Assembly: GCA_033558025.1 (NCBI GenBank)
Contig: JAUCEF010000007.1
Location: 4,526,001-4,590,000 of the forward strand
Direction of reading: 5' to 3'
DNA length: 64,000 nt
From: Phytophthora sp. 'mugwort'
Taxonomy: Eukaryota > Oomycota > Peronosporomycetes > Peronosporales > Peronosporaceae
A model generated the notes under the pieces. That model worked only from the letters and a program-made list of their open reading frames with translations. It was not told the DNA's origin and made no database searches. Positions 21,782-31,783 of the stretch are shown piece after piece (positions within the stretch are counted from its first letter, which is position 1; every line of letters starts with the position of its first letter). The position numbers and the translations under genes are program-made.

Positions 21782-22334
21782 TACTCAATGTATTGACAGT
21801 CCTTACGGATGCCTCGTTCCTAGGGTGCGTACTGAACAACAAAATGAAAGCGGAATGGGGCCAGTTTCGGTGTAATTTGCGCTCCCGCGGAATGGCCGAT
21901 CCGCTGGCGCATACTGCGTTCAATTCAAGTGGAAATTCGTGCATTTTCCTGCGGATTTCACCCGCCGAAATCCGGGCAGGCAGTGAATTAATATAGCGGA
22001 TTGGGCATAAGGAGCTTTCTTAAAAACAAATATTCTGATAGCTCGTGCCTCCGACCTCCGCCCCAAGCGACCTGCACTGGGGTACGCCCATTCAGGGGCG
22101 GCACCGTCTCCAGCATGCCCACAATGATGACTTGTGATTTTTTTGATTAAAGATTCTATGTCGGCCGATCTGATGGCCGTTGACCACCGCGATGGCGACC
22201 ACCGAATTGGACGTGACGAGTCCATACCGGATAGAAACTAGCTATGGCATTGAGTTGATTAGCATAAGACAACGACTTATCAATCTCGACCACCTATGTA
22301 TATGATGTAGTTTTGCCAGATACCCAATGCTATC
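21782..22334. other. Spacer, nothing recognised
   Basis: A short minus-strand frame near 22050-22130 (PPLNGRTPVQVAWGGG in one frame) is ankyrin-like by eye but far too short to call. Confidence 0.4.
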
Positions 22335-23180
22335 TTATCGCGAGTCCGCTTGATTGACGCGTCTGTGCGAACCTTGTCTGTTGGTAAACTGTTTTGAAGG
22401 CTCTTCGGCAGTTACGTCGCGGTGGTGACGGCTTAACTTGTGCATGGGTACCGCAGCTTGTACAAGTCCCACCGTGTGTCGAATGGGTAGTTTGGCATTG
22501 CCTACTGGATCGGAAACGTTATTTTTTCGCTCCGTAGGTTCTCTCGATGACGTTACGTAATGACGAGTACCGCATGTTGAAAATTTCTCCTTCGTCTGCG
22601 TTTTGTTTTTTTTGCTTCCTTGGCCGAATGCCTTCGGACGGTACCTGGCGCCTCTGTATGGCGTCAAAGTGTACTTGGTTAAGGCGTAGCCAGCATCTCC
22701 CAGGTAGTGCTTGCCTGTAGCAGATTTCCAAAACTTAGTAGAACATTACCAAGTTCGATCTCAGTATTGCAATACACCTTCTGGGATCACAAAAAAAAAA
22801 CGCGAAGACCTGCATCCTTGAACACGCCCACCATGGGCAGATTTTTCCCAACCTGGTAGGACACACATGAACACCAAGTCGAAGTTGCATGCACCCAGTA
22901 CTTCTGTGAGCAAAATTCCTTCCCGTTTCTAAACCTCATGACCAACTGCAGTAGGTACAGTAGCCTGGATGCGGGTTCCATCTAACGCGCCGATGCAATC
23001 TCTGAAGTATGAGTAGAATTTTCCCGACTGTCGAAGCACGTCTGGAACCGATGAATCAGACAGAGTAACGTAAGAATTCCAGCAATATTTGATAGCGTTG
23101 GTGACCTGTCGAACTGTTTCGGTAATAGTGCTGGATCCATGCTACCATCTTTCTTGCGCAGTTCGATTGGACTTTCCGCT
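22335..23180 (-). mobile_element. PIF/Harbinger DDE transposase relic
   Basis: The minus strand encodes a DDE_4-type transposase. From about 23105 one frame reads through NAIKYCWNSYVTLSDSSVP, GKFYSYFRDCIGALDGTRI (first catalytic Asp), a single in-frame TAG, then ILLTEVLGACNFDLVFM and VLPGWEKSAHGGRV. After a frame change the C-terminal part has the family signature SSLRNVIERTYGAKK and then LVQAAVPMHKL. Upstream of the first block the N-terminal DNA-binding part is lost. Broken by a nonsense codon and frameshifts. Confidence 0.75.
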
Positions 23181-24040
23181 CAGAACGGCTTACAATAGAG
23201 ACACAGGTTGCGCCGCACGCACTCTTCACGCGAGATGATGCGAGAATTTCCGATCTCCATCGGCGTTGGTTGCTCTTCCATACGCTGTCGCCGTTTTTTT
23301 TATACGAGCGGCGTTGCGACGACTGGCATCCTTGTCTGCATTCTGCCTCGAAAAGACAGAATGTGTGCGATCGTACATCAAATCAAACGAGATAGCATCC
23401 GTTTGTGGTCCGGAACCGCCTCAATCCCACTTCTTGTTTGACGTCGGTGTGCTGGCCCTTGCGAATGTGCATAACATTGTCGATGTTGGACATATCTTTT
23501 ACCTTGTAGATGATACCTCTGAAGGCCGCGACGTAGTCCTCTAGATATGGGAAGTTCTTCTGTCGCTGTCGAAGCAGCTGGTCGCTTATGTGCTTTTGGT
23601 GCTTTAGCGCCATGAACTTGTTCGTCAGCAGTTCCTCAAACGTCGTAACTAAGCGCAGGAGTTTCGACCATACGAGGCGTACTCACGATACCATGCAGCC
23701 ACGGATCCCTTCAGGTTTGCAATTAAGAGTGAAGCAGCCGTTGGTGTGGGGCATCCGCGCCGTACTTGATGTTCTTAGACTCGAAGTAGAGTTTGGTGCT
23801 GAACATGTAGTCACCGACGTCATCTCCCTTCACCCCCGAAACCGTGGGCATGGTGATGTCTTCAGCTCGATACTAGGGCCTGTCGAGAGCCGGAGAATCA
23901 CTTGACTGCTGTTGCTGTTGCTGCGGGGTCGGCGCTTACTGCTGTTGCAAGGTTGCTGTCGCTGGCGTTGCGGCTGTGCGGTCTGCGCCATGAACTGCTG
24001 CTCGCGTATCATCGCCGCAAGAGAAGCGAACATTTGCTAC
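23181..24040 (-). mobile_element. Gypsy gag relic
   Basis: A decayed Ty3/Gypsy gag on the minus strand. Pieces in order are EQQFMAQTAQPQRQRQQP, GDDVGDYMFSTKLYFESKN, the capsid-like RQKNFPYLEDYVAAFRGII and MSNIDNVMHIRKGQHTDV, and then PTPMEIGNSRIISREECVR with NLCLYC, the beginning of a CCHC knuckle. Frames change several times. It differs clearly from the gag of the element at 25069-31778, so it is another lineage. Confidence 0.7.
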
Positions 24041-24871
24041 ACGATGTCCGCATGTTGAATCGCTACTTCATCCATAGTTGTGCCTACGCTGACACGTCGT
24101 CACTAGATGGCTGGGGAGCTCCTCAACCAAATCAATCAAAGGTTTGTACGAAGTCGCAGACGCTCCCTTGAGCGCTGTGTCCAGCAAATCCCGAAAACCC
24201 CAATAGCCGACGCTGTACCCTTTCCAACACCACCTCCGAAACCTCGGCCCTCTCTTAAATGTCCCTGACGATGCCAACTACGATCGAGGTACCTGGTACT
24301 CCTGGGGGTGCAAACGCCGACTGCGTGGGAGTCAACGAAGAATCCCGAGGAAGAGGTGCGCACAGCAATGCGGTTTTTTAATGGTCTTAATGGTTCAATG
24401 ATATGTCGACACGAAGTGATGTGCGATAATGCGCGTCTGCGAAGATGGTGTCTTCTCCCCCAACGAAAAAAAATCGGAAAGCGCGAAGGAGACGACGACG
24501 CCATCGCGACGAAGCTGAGCGGGCAGACGAAAAGTGCATTCACGCGGCAAGCCAGGAGACGACGGCGGAGTCTTCGACGCACCGGATCCGTAAGTTCTAC
24601 CAAGTGTAAGTCTTTTGCTGTGGAGCTTGTGTGCTTGATGATAAGACCGAAACTGAATCAATTTTTCTTACATGTGTACAATCCGTCTACCCGAGAAAGT
24701 CGTCGTTGAGCGTGGTCTGGAACATGCAGTTGTTGGATGTGGCTTGCCGAAGCTGTAGCTTGCACAGCCTGGTGAGTATGGAGGCGACGAATCGACTCTC
24801 TGCGTGCGGACTCAACTAGTGATGACGTCGTGCTCTGCTCTTGTACTCGCAGATCGTTACAAAGCGGGCGT
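24041..24871. other. Intergenic, nothing recognised
   Basis: Arg-rich frames are open on both strands (24136-24709), which looks like base composition. No motif supports a gene. The 3' end adjoins the Myb pseudogene. Confidence 0.4.
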
Positions 24872-25068
24872 CAACTCTTTTGGGTGGCACTCGACCGCTT
24901 CCTGAGAGGACCGTGGAGAACCATCGCTGAATTCATCGGCTCCAAGCCGACTAGACTGTCCATTACGCATGGCTAGAAGCTCTGCCAGAGGCTCAAGCGC
25001 TCGATCACGCGCCTTCATCGCAACGCGACCGCATGTTCGCTCATGGACGGTAGTCATGTGACCCTGAT
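24872..25068 (+). pseudogene. Myb-like SHAQKYF-family pseudogene, disrupted by Gypsy element
   Basis: The plus strand reads QLFWVALDRFLRGPWRTIAE, then FIGSKPTRLSITHG, a TAG stop, and KLCQRLKRSITRLHRNATA followed by SLMDGS. This parallels the functional gene at 7946 residue for residue (LFWVALTQHPQGPWTTIAE, THGQKLRQKLKR, SMLLDG). The first third of the domain is deleted and a nonsense codon replaces the Gln of THGQKL. The Gypsy element then inserts after CTGAT (25064-25068); the same CTGAT resumes at 31779-31783. The shared Gly and Leu in THGQKL show it was duplicated from the 7946 gene or its close relative, not from the other three. Confidence 0.8.
25064..25068. repeat. Target-site duplication, left copy (CTGAT)
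   Basis: CTGAT flanks the Gypsy element on both sides (25064-25068 and 31779-31783). A 5-bp duplication is typical for Gypsy integrases and shows both ends are original. Confidence 0.85.
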
Positions 25069-25603
25069 TGTAATGATGTAGGGCGGAGGAAAAGGAGAAG
25101 GAGTTGTCGAGTAGGAAGGAAATTTGGAAGTGATTCATTTTGGGCGGTCCTTAGTTCGCTAGCGCTATATCTAAGCCGCCATGGAGGCTCTTGTGTGTCC
25201 TTTGTGCCACGCTGGATATTCTTCGCACGGTGACCAACCATTCCTCTACATCACATGCAAACCTACACGTCACACTCTATTGACTATCTGATTGGCTGGA
25301 GACTCTGGGACATTCTCTGGTTTCGTCATCATGATAATGATTGCGTGTACCATGAGTGTAGTTCACATACGTAATCCTTGGAAGATGTCGTGGTGTCGCG
25401 CGGCGCCTCCTTATGTGCAATTTATGCAAACTATGCAAAATAAAATGTGTATCGATGGGACTCGAACCCGTGACCTTTGCCTTGGACGATAGAAACTTTA
25501 CGTCTGCACCCGACTGTGCGTATATCGATTGTGTCGGGACCAAAGGTTTTACCCATATGTAACTGATGTAAAATGTGTCGTATTTGCAAACCACATCCTT
25601 ACA
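25069..25603 (-). repeat. Gypsy 3' LTR, 535 bp
   Basis: In element sense it runs TGTAAGGATG ... CATCATTACA. It equals the LTR at 31250 except for three substitutions and a 6-bp insertion in the GA-rich block near its end. A purine run (GGAGGA) just inside it, at 25604-25609, is the likely polypurine tract. It contains a Pol III B-box match at 25458-25468. Confidence 0.9.
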
Positions 25604-26634
25604 TCCTCCGGCGAGTGACTTCGAGTCGAAGCTTGTGGAACCCTTCGACGAGAACCTTCCAGTGGGAGACGTGGTTGATGTCGCTTTCATATTCCCATGT
25701 TGCCTCGTGGTCTGGGTATCCGTTCCACTTGACCAACCATTGTTTCTTGCGGTTCACGATTCGGTGTTTAAGAAGTTTTTCGACGAAATACATTTCTTCA
25801 CCGGTGTTCTCGTCACGACGACCCGCGATGTTTTGGGTATTGGTCGGCTCTTGAACCGCTCGTGATCTTGGACAAAATGCGCTAAAATATCCACATTAAA
25901 TGTGGGGTTCATTCTCTGCATGTTTGCGGGTAATTGGAGTTTTGCGACATTTTCCCCGATCATTTTGACGATTTTGAATGGACCGATCTTCCTTGCTGCA
26001 AGTTTTGCACGTTTAACTTCCATGTCCTGTGCTGCGTGTCGAAGGGGAAGACGGCGAGTGTCGAGCATCACCAACTCGCCCACTTTGAACGCAACGTCAT
26101 TGCGCTTTTGGTCATAATAGCGTTTTTGTGACTCTTGTGCGTGCTTTAAATGCACTCTTGCTTGTTCGACGAGCTTCTGCCGATCTTCGTGGAATGTTTT
26201 CGCGAATTCGGCAATGTCGAGTTCGGGGTTGTTAGCGCTCGTAGCTAGCGCTGTTGGGAGTCCGATAGGTAGTCGCTCTTTGCGTCCCGTGTCGATTTCT
26301 AACGGGACAGTCCCGTTGAGGCACTAGTTAGAGTTGCGTGTGCATACTCTGTCGTTGGTAATTTTTCTGACCAATCCTGGCCATGATACGAAGTCATACA
26401 ACGAAGTGCGTCTTCCAGAACGAGATTCTGTCTCTCTGTCTGGCCGTCAGCCTGAACTCGGTGCGCGGTTGTCATGTTCAATTTGATGCCCATAATTTTA
26501 GCGAGCGAACGCCAAAATTTCGATGTAAATTTCGGGTCTCGATCGCTGATGATGACTGCGGGTATTCCATGGTGTCGCACGACATTGTCGAAAAAGATGT
26601 GGGCAGTTTTCTCTGCGTCGTCCGTTGTATTCAC
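25604..26634 (-). pseudogene. Gypsy integrase core C-terminal half and chromodomain, frameshifted
   Basis: Three frame segments continue pol. 26634-26299 holds the rest of the integrase core (HGIPAVIISDRDPKFTSKFW, with the catalytic Asp; QADGQTERQN with the Glu region). A one-base loss near 26313 moves the frame to the next segment (26310-25754), which has the integrase C-terminal DNA-binding part (YYDQKRNDVAFKVGELVMLD). A second shift near 25805 leads to 25793-25604: MYFVEKLLKHRIVNRKKQW, VKWNGYPDHEATWEYE, a chromodomain with its aromatic cage-type residues. Chromodomains guide integration toward marked chromatin in this family. Confidence 0.85.
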
Positions 26635-26655
26635 TGCGATGTACTTGGGACGTTT

Positions 26656-28890
26656 TCAGAGTTTGTCGACGACTGTTACGATCGCATCAAATCCGTTGGA
26701 TTCCGGTAAGCCGGTGATGAAGTCCATTGACACCACTTCCCAACATTCTTTGGGGATTGGAATAGGAACGAGTTTCCCATTTTTCTTGGCGTTGCTGTGT
26801 TTCCATCTTGCACGTGTTTCGCAACTTGTGACGTAGTCGTAGATGTCTTTCTCCATGTTTTTCCAGTAGTACCATTGTGCAACCCGAAGGAATGTGCGCC
26901 GAACTCCGGGATGTGCTGCAATGGCTGCGTCGTGCAAACCCGAGATGATATTTGTGCGAAGTTGGTAGTCGTTCGGCACACAAAGTCGCAATGTCTTGTT
27001 TTGCGTGTGTAAATATACTAGCTCGTCGATTATCTCGAATATGTTGGAGTTGATGCCTTCTTTGATGTCCTTGTCGCTTTTGTAACCTTGCACAAACATT
27101 TTTTGAACGGAAGGTGCGAGTGTCATAAAGCTGTGTGACACAGTCATGGCGGAGGAAATTTGAGGCAAAGACGCTCCCCCGACAATTTGCTTCGCCGTGG
27201 GTGTGGCACAAAAGCTTTCTTTATACGCAATTGCATGCGTCCTGCATTGATCCGAGCAACGATGGAACTGGATAGAGCTGACGTCGGTGGGTTGTCGCGA
27301 TAATGCGTCTGCAACCGCATTCAAACTTCCGCTAACATGATGGATCTGGAAGTTGAATTGCGCGAAAAATGTCAAATAGCGTGCTAACTTGGAAGACACT
27401 TTAGGATGGTGCAACAACCATGAGCATGCGCTGTTGTCGGTGAAGAGGACAAAAGGCCGTCCGTAGAGGTAGTGACGCCATTTCTCGAGTCCTGTTTTAA
27501 TCGCGAATAATTCCTTCTCGTGTGTGGGCCAATTCAGCTCGTGTGGTCCCAGCTTCTTCGAGTAGAACGCAATTGGATGGTCGTTTGTGCCATATTTTTG
27601 CGAAAGAACTCCACCAACACAGTGTCCCGACGCATCCGTGGTTACAATAAATTCACGTTCGAAGTCGGGCAATTTAAGCACAGGCGCAATTTGCAGAGCG
27701 TCTTTGAGTGCTTGAAATGCGTTGTTTTGCGATGCATGCCATTCCCATTTTGCATCTTTCTTGACTAACGCGCTCAAAGGCAGCGCTAGTGTAGCGAAGT
27801 TGCAGATAAACCGACGGTAGTAGCCTGCAAGTCCTAGAAAGCTCTGAAGCTCTTTGGTGTTTGCTGGTGTCGTCCATTTGGCGATAGCCTCCGTCTTCTT
27901 CGTGTTGACAGTAATGCCTTGTGCGGAGACGGTGTGTCCGAGGAAGTTAACCGATTTTGCGCCAAAATGACACTTGGTAACTTGAGCGTACAATTTCTCG
28001 CGTTGCAGTACTTGGAACAGCGTCTCTAGATGCCCAGTGTGTTCGTCCATAGTCTTGGAGAAGACGCAAATGTCGTCAAGATAGACCACAATAAATGAGT
28101 ATTTGCCAAACAGAACCCGCATGAGACGTGACCACACGCCCGGCATGCCTGCAAGACCCATTGGTGCAACACGCCATTGATATGTCTCTGTGTGTGTGCG
28201 GAATGCGGTGTATTTGCGAGACTCAGGCGATATGCGCATTTGGTGGTAACCCTGCGCGAGATCGAGCACTGAGAACACCGTAGCACCGTGCATTTTGTCG
28301 AACAGCTCTTCCATTCGCGGTAAAGGGATTCTTGGAACTATGGTTTGCGAATTAACATACCGATAGTCAATAACCCAACGAATCGGTAGTGTTGCATTCC
28401 CGGATCGCACCCACTCCGATCGTGAAGGTTGGGTCCCTGTTTGCGGATCTTTTTGGGGAATACCAAACACATTGGACACCCAGGGAGAATCGGAGATTTC
28501 AATCCATCCCTTCTTCAGCTTCTCTTCCACAAACAGGTCGAGAGCGTCTTGCTCCGTCTTGGTCAACCGAAAAGGTGGACGATTGCTTGGTTTTGCGTCT
28601 GGTTTTGTTGTCAACTCGAACTCGACGCGGCGGTGAGGTGGTAACCCGTCTGGTAATGCCTTGGGGAATACTTCTTGATACGTCGCAATTAGCGACTCGA
28701 TGCGTGTTGGTATAGTTGACAGTTGCGTATCGACCTGGCACACCTTGACGCGGTAGACCTCTTCGTAGCTTTGTTGTTTGAGCCTTTTTGCAAACTCCAC
28801 ACTGGAGACTTGTGTCGCAATTTTTATCGCAATTTGTGTTGCGGGTTGCTCGTATTGTGTGCGTTCATGTTCTTGTTGTGATATTTCTGG
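26656..28890 (-). pseudogene. Gypsy pol: reverse transcriptase, RNase H, integrase zinc finger
   Basis: The frame is continuous with gag across one TGA at 28891. It encodes RT with the YLDD active-site box (FIVVYLDDICVFS), RNase H (TDASGHCVGGVLSQ, THEKELFAI, FTDNSACSWLLHH), and the integrase HHCC region (HPGVRRTFLRV ... SCETRARWKHSN) with MDFITGLPES. In HHCC the second Cys of the last pair is Arg, so zinc binding is doubtful. It stops at a TGA (26656-26658) after VTVVDKL where relatives continue into the core. There is no ATG at the start; translation must come from gag. Confidence 0.88.
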
Positions 28891-30432
28891 TCAATGGTCG
28901 GATTCGATGTCCAAACTTGGCTTAGCGGTTGGTTGAGCAGGATTCAATACACCTGGTGTGGGTTCGATTCCCAAAGGCCACCTTTTATTGTTGCCTTCCT
29001 CAAAGCTGACTTCGTGCGTCTGATAGTTGATCTGGGAATTGTACCGATGGTAAAAGGGCTTTCCCAGGATCATGTCTTGTCCATCGCCCATTTTCCACTC
29101 GATGACGCGGATGTTGAAACTTCGACCCCCTACCTCGAGGTCCACCAATCCATGCTTGGCCTCTTGAGTCGTGGTGGTTGTGCCATCGAACCTCTTGACC
29201 TTGATGTGTTCGGAGGTGGCCAGGTGGCCGAGTACTCCAGGCTTCACAATGTTGTCGGTGGCTCCACTGTCGAACATAACTATCACGTCGTTGCCGTTGC
29301 ACTTGGCAGGGATACGCACTAACTCATGTTCCCCGTATTCCTCCTTGGAGATGGGGGTGTTGTGGTTAACTTCCACTACAGTCTCCTCTCTCGCACTTGG
29401 TGTTGGATCGACGACGAATTCCACGGTGTTGGTTTCCGTGTTGTGAGTGTCATACTCTTCGATGTCGTGAGTACCATACTCCTCGGTGTTTCCCTCCTGT
29501 TCAAAGTAAATGACCGCCGTTCTGCGCCAAGGCTGATTTGCAGGGGCACCGTTGTTTTGTCTGCGTGCATCGCTGTTCTTCTTCTTGTAGCATTCGCTGA
29601 TGAGATGCCCAGTCTTCTTGCAATACGCACAAACTTTCCGTGGCTGGTGTGATGGTTGCGGATTATACCGAACTTGTGCGTTGTCGATTTCCATGGGTTC
29701 CGGACCCGAATTACGCGACTGGTATGGTCGACCAAACTTCGTGTTCCTGGCGAACTGGGGAGCTTGTTGCTGATACCTTGGTTGACTTGAGAACCTTTGT
29801 GGAGGTCGCTGGTGGCAGTCATAGCGTTGATTGAACGATCCGCCGAAATGAGTGCGTTCGTACTCGAGGGCAACTGCAAAGCACTCCGAGATCGTGTCGC
29901 ATTGGCGGTATTCCACTTCGCGGCCTAATTGGGCGACAAGTCCACGCGTAAAGTACGTAATTTTGTCCAGTTCACTAATGTCTTTGACTTGCGTCAGCAA
30001 CATTCGGAACCTGCCAATGTAGTCTTCGAGGGACTTGCATCGATTCTGACGCAACTGGTATAGTTGGTCACGCAACCGACGCTGATTGTCCCGAGGCACA
30101 AACTCATTCGTGAGTAAGTGCATGAGGTCTTGCACGTCATGGACATTGCTGCGGTTCAGCATGTACCACGCGGCTGCATTTCCTCGGAAGTTTGCGCTCA
30201 TCATGGCCACAATGCGTGAGTCGTTGACTGGGTCTTCCCAGTTGATGTTTTTGGCCTCAAGGAACCGCATGACTTAGTCAAAGTAAAGATCGACCGATTC
30301 TCCAATCTCACCCGAAAAATGTGGGAGTGAGATGCCTTCGACTCGCGTTTCTTTGCGTGCGAGTTGCTCCATAAGTTGTTGCTGCCTTTCGGCGAGCTCT
30401 GTCATTTGTTTCACTAGATCGAGGGTACTCAT
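28891..30432 (-). pseudogene. Gypsy gag-protease with one internal stop
   Basis: The gag start ATG is at 30432 (MSTLDLVKQMTELAERQQQ). Codon 53 is TAA (30274-30276), after VDLYFD; the frame then runs unbroken to 28891. The capsid region has NFRGNAAAWYMLNR and RCKSLEDYIGRFRMLL. A CCHC knuckle follows (CAYCKKTGHLISEC), then an acidic linker and the aspartic protease (VIVMFDSGATDNIV). The frame ends in TGA at 28893-28891 and pol continues in the same frame. Confidence 0.88.
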
Positions 30433-31249
30433 TTTCCTAATTGTCTCTTTTGTTTAAATGTTCGTTTTTTTTTTTCTTTTGTTTTGTTTTGTTGGGGCTC
30501 TGCTATACCAATTTGCTATACCAAAAAAATGAGCGCTTATTATTAAGCCCTATTAGAAGTTCCTGACTTGTTTCTGCGGATTTTCTTGTACGAGGTGATC
30601 TGCCGGTCCGTGAAAGCGGTGAGTAAGTCTTCGACCTGCTCGAGACGGTGATTGAGGCGATCCGTCAGTTCTTGCAGCAGGTTGCGGGCGTCCGAGTCCT
30701 TGGCGTTGGGGATTTCGTTCCGAATAAACTTGACAAGTTTTTGTTGCTTGACGAGGATGCCAAATAGGTCGTGGCGAAGCTTATCGATTTTAACTTTGTC
30801 GCCAGGGTACTTAAAGAGATCCCCGGTACTTCTGCAAAAGCAGGCTTCCGTTTCCCGGGTTTTTCGCTTTCCCATACGCTTGGGGTCGAGAGGGGTGACC
30901 TTGCCAAGCGTCCGGACAACTGTTGCGCAATCAGCTAGTGTACGACACGCTATAGGGAAGTTATCCTCCGTGTTAGCAATGGCGGGGCAGGCACACGGCA
31001 CTAAACCACAGACCCAAAGCTTGGAGTTCCCTATGTGATGCGCGATTGTCACCAGCAACGGCACAAACCAGTCCGAAAACCAGACAAGGATTTGTAGGAA
31101 CAAGTCACCTTCTGGCTATGCCACCCAGTAACTTGTTCGATGTGCGAGGGAGACCTTCCGGCGTATACCACCCAGTCAACCACTTCGCAGATGGGACCTC
31201 TTGAGCAGTTGCAGACCCTTCGGAGACTTGACCAACAAGTGCTACCACT
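30433..31249 (-). other. Gypsy leader and primer-binding site
   Basis: About 0.8 kb between the 5' LTR and gag. Next to the LTR the minus strand reads TGGTAGCAC (31247 downward), which fits priming by the 3' end of an initiator-Met-like tRNA. A 186-codon frame (31103-30543) spans much of the leader and contains LTDRLNHRLEQVEDLL, but it opens with TTG, and its first internal ATG comes late, so coding is uncertain. A duplicated TGCTATACCAA occurs near 30510. Confidence 0.6.
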
Positions 31250-31778
31250 TGTAATGATGTGGGGCGGAGGAGAAGGAGTTGTCGAGTAGGAAGGAAATTT
31301 GGAAGTGATTCATTTTGGGCGGTCCTTAGTTCGCTAGCGCTATATCTAAGCCGCCATGGAGGCTCTTGTGTGTCCTTTGTGCCACGCTGGATATTCTTCG
31401 CACGGTGACCAACCATTCCTCTACATCACATGCAAACCTACACGTCACACTCTATTGACTATCTGATTGGCTGGAGACTCTGGGACATTCTCTGGTTTCG
31501 TCATCATGATAATGATTGCGTGTACCATGAGTGTAGTTCACATACGTAATCCTTGGAAGATGTCGTGGTGTCGCGCGGCGCCTCCTTATGTGCAATTTAT
31601 GCAAACTATGCAAAATAAAATGTGTATCGATGGGACTCGAACCCGTGACCTTTGCCTTGGACGATAGAAACTTTACGTCTGCACCAGACTGTGCGTATAT
31701 CGATTGTGTCGGGACCAAAGGTTTTACCCATACGTAACTGATGTAAAATGTGTCGTATTTGCAAACCACATCCTTACA
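31250..31778 (-). repeat. Gypsy 5' LTR, 529 bp
   Basis: Transcription of the element would start here. It differs from the 3' LTR by three substitutions and lacks 6 bp of the GA-rich block. The B-box match is at 31633-31643 (GGTTCGAGTCC on the minus strand), followed in element sense by a TTTT run. Confidence 0.9.
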
Positions 31779-31783
31779 CTGAT
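31779..31783. repeat. Target-site duplication, right copy (CTGAT)
   Basis: Matches 25064-25068 exactly. Joining the two flanks restores the reading frame of the Myb pseudogene past the insertion site for about 20 codons until a TGA. Confidence 0.85.

Larger units (their letters stand above)
25069..31778 (-). mobile_element. Near-complete Ty3/Gypsy element with chromodomain
   Basis: A 6.7-kb element on the minus strand with two LTRs, a tRNA-type primer site, a leader, gag-protease, RT-RNase H-integrase and a C-terminal chromodomain. This is the chromovirus-like order. The LTRs differ at three positions and one 6-bp indel, so insertion is recent. Even so the coding region has a nonsense codon in gag (30274-30276), a TGA between gag and pol (28891-28893), a TGA in integrase (26656-26658) and two apparent single-base frameshifts (about 26313 and about 25805). 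It probably moved with enzymes supplied in trans, or some lesions are assembly errors or recoding sites. Confidence 0.92.

Noticed and set aside
22050..22130. An ankyrin-like phrase on the minus strand
   Set aside because: Too short and frame-broken to support a repeat protein.
25277..25690. An ORF inside the LTR, repeated at 31452-31880
   Set aside because: It appears twice only because the LTR is duplicated; it spans LTR and flanking sequence differently in each copy and has no domain.
28910..28975. A tRNA-like sequence on the plus strand (TAGCGGTTGGTTGAGC and GGTTCGATTCC) antisense to gag
   Set aside because: The acceptor and T arms pair partly, but there is no proper anticodon arm, the length is about 64 nt and the minus strand is well-explained gag coding sequence. 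Most likely chance.
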